7,009 nucleotides of DNA, taken from the NCBI GenBank assembly GCA_002293545.1, contig DBDL01000061.1:1373-8381 (forward strand), given 5' to 3'. Made by a program: the position numbers and the translations under genes. This DNA comes from Lachnoclostridium sp. UBA933 (lineage in GTDB: Bacteria > Bacillota > Clostridia > Lachnospirales > Lachnospiraceae). Each line of letters begins with the position of its first letter. Positions within the stretch are counted from its first letter, which is position 1. A model generated the notes under the pieces. That model searched no databases. It was not told the origin of the DNA and worked only from the letters and a program-made list of their open reading frames with translations. This document shows, piece after piece, positions 5,826 to 7,009 of the stretch.

Positions 5826-6911
5826 ATGAAGAAATCATTGATAGGGATTGTTGTTATATCATTATTTTTTAGCATATTTCCATTAATAATTGGTGCCGAA
5901 AGCGATGTGATTAAAAATGATCAGTCAGGAATTCCGGATAAGTATTTATATCAGGCAATATTGCAAGAACTTGGCAAAAAACCCAATAAGACATTCACGA
6001 AAGAGGAAGCAGCTCAAATAGAGTCATTAGGGGCAGACAGTAATCACGATGCAAAGGATATCAAGACATTGAAAGGAATTGAACACTTAACATCACTAAA
6101 GAGCTTATATTTATGCGGACACAAAATAACAAGTCTTTCTGAAATCGGAAAATTAACACAATTAAAGTCGCTTGATATCTCAACAAATCAAATTAGTGAC
6201 CTTTCGCCGATAAGAAATCTGATTAATTTAGAGCTTTTTTCTATCAGTGCAAATAAAGTGACTGATTTCACACCAATAATTGGTCTGGAAAATTTGCGGG
6301 ATATCAACTTGTCTTATAATAATATAAGGGATTTCTCATTACTAAAAAATATGAAGAATCTGCAATTTATTTATATACACAATAATCCGGCGGTAAATTT
6401 TAAATTTATTGAGTCCATGACATATTTAGAGGGGATGAGTATTGGCGGTGAAAATTATTTGAAAAAGCTTCCTTATTTAAAAAAGCATATTTATTTGGAT
6501 TTTAGGTATACATTTTTCACCTATAACAATATAAAAAAGAGTGAATTCAGAAAAAAACTGCCTCCGCATTTGTACCAAGATAAAATCTGGCTGAATTATC
6601 AACTGAAACTTCAGAATGTTATGAAAACGATTAAATTTAGAAAACCAAAATCAATTCGGAAAATTCGGAGCAGCACCAAAAAAATAATTGGGAAAACACA
6701 TAAGGGTGCAATGATTTATTTACGGAGGAAAAATTTTAAATTAATCGAAAAAGCGAAAGCTGATAAAAAAACAGGAAGATTTGTTTTAAGAAGATTGAAT
6801 TTAAAGCGGCTAAAAGGGAAAACGCTATTGTTAATATCGCAAATAAATTATGTATATGGAGATGATTCTTCTATTGATTTATGTAATGTAACGTTTAAGC
6901 TAAAAAAATAG
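5826..6911 (+). CDS. Secreted leucine-rich-repeat protein, internalin-like
   Basis: ATG 5826 has AAAGGGG 9 bases upstream. The 361-aa product opens with a signal peptide (MKKSLIGIV then a hydrophobic run, probable cleavage after about residue 24, ...IIGA). Residues 36-86 (IPDKYLYQAILQELGK, TKEEAAQIESL, IKTLKGIEHL) match the N-terminal cap found before bacterial LRRs. Six 22-residue repeats follow at 89-110, 111-132, 133-154, 155-176, 177-198 and 199-220. The first four are regular (for example LDISTNQISDLSPI) and the last two are worn. A basic linker precedes an Ig-like module (about 280-340; KIIGKTHKGAMIYL, DKKTGRFVLRRLNLKRLKGK) of the bacterial Ig type whose consensus is 'G.t..G..v.v......AD..G.F.v.l..lk.G'. 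Such proteins bind protein or surface partners. There is no LPxTG, choline-binding or S-layer motif, so anchoring is unclear. The gene is intact but follows a pseudogene; whether it shares that gene's promoter is not clear. Confidence 0.85.
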   Translation: MKKSLIGIVVISLFFSIFPLIIGAESDVIKNDQSGIPDKYLYQAILQELGKKPNKTFTKEEAAQIESLGADSNHDAKDIKTLKGIEHLTSLKSLYLCGHKITSLSEIGKLTQLKSLDISTNQISDLSPIRNLINLELFSISANKVTDFTPIIGLENLRDINLSYNNIRDFSLLKNMKNLQFIYIHNNPAVNFKFIESMTYLEGMSIGGENYLKKLPYLKKHIYLDFRYTFFTYNNIKKSEFRKKLPPHLYQDKIWLNYQLKLQNVMKTIKFRKPKSIRKIRSSTKKIIGKTHKGAMIYLRRKNFKLIEKAKADKKTGRFVLRRLNLKRLKGKTLLLISQINYVYGDDSSIDLCNVTFKLKK

Positions 6912-6953
6912 CAATTTCTTGCGATTGATTTTTCATTTTCAATAATGCGTTGT

Positions 6954-7009
6954 ATGCGCCGATTTCGTGCGTGTAAAACAGGCTGATTTCCTAACGAAAT
7001 CGTGCGCAT
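6954..7009. repeat. GC-richer inverted repeat at the right edge
   Basis: ATGCGCCGATTTCGT (6954-6968) pairs with ACGAAATCGTGCGCAT (6994-7009): 15 bp with one bulged base and a loop of 25 bases. It reaches the last base of the window and may extend further. Its composition (GCGC, CGATTTCG) differs sharply from the AT-rich DNA around it. No T-run is visible before the edge. It begins about 40 bases after the LRR stop codon. It looks like a mobile or dispersed intergenic hairpin element, or a terminator whose tail lies outside the window. Confidence 0.55.

Noticed and set aside
6912..6935. Possible terminator right after the LRR gene
   Set aside because: The stem is only about four base pairs (GCAA/TTGC) before the T-run, too weak to call.
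6848..7009. Minus-strand open frame entering from the right edge (MRTISLGNQPVLHARN...)
   Set aside because: It runs through the inverted repeat and then overlaps the 3' end of the LRR gene antisense, ending there; more likely a by-product of the repeat.

Overview
The window looks like chromosomal DNA from a low-to-moderate GC Firmicute, most likely a gut clostridium of the Lachnospiraceae type. This is inferred from strong AGGAGG-like ribosome binding sites, TTGACA/TATAAT promoters, U-tailed hairpin terminators and the protein families present. I did not identify the species.

Left half (1-4121), moderate GC, intact genes: a minus-strand gene runs off the left edge and encodes the ligand-sensing part of a LacI/periplasmic-binding-like protein that has no N-terminal DNA-binding domain. 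It diverges from a complete plus-strand P-type Ca2+-ATPase (866 aa from the start chosen here) across a 300-base intergenic region that holds a perfect 17-bp palindrome and a good sigma-A promoter. The pump ends in a strong hairpin terminator with an 18-bp perfect stem. This terminator is shared with a convergent, unrecognised 163-aa minus-strand gene.

Middle (4122-4482): an AT-rich spacer, then a tRNA-Leu(UAG) with its own extended -10 promoter and its own terminator.

Right half (4483-7009), visibly AT-richer and partly decayed: downstream of the tRNA come a 9-bp tandem repeat, an orphan terminator-like hairpin and a short fragment that may be the tail of a lost gene. A consensus promoter then drives a broken gene. 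Its first part is the signal sequence and catalytic-Asp region of a subtilisin-like (S8) protease, with one frameshift. It then runs, in another frame, into the C-terminal part of a zinc-phospholipase-C-like protein. After this comes an intact secreted leucine-rich-repeat protein of the internalin type (361 aa) with a C-terminal Ig-like module and no cell-wall anchor. The window ends in a GC-richer inverted repeat that looks like a dispersed intergenic element.

The genes do not form one pathway. The left half is a housekeeping or ion-homeostasis neighbourhood. The right half, beyond the tRNA, looks like an accessory locus of secreted proteins in which one or two genes have been lost by deletion. 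I saw no CRISPR array, insertion sequence, integrase or obvious new defence system. The most useful second looks are the chimeric pseudogene, the single-site Ca2+ pump signature, the unknown 163-aa protein and the terminal repeat.
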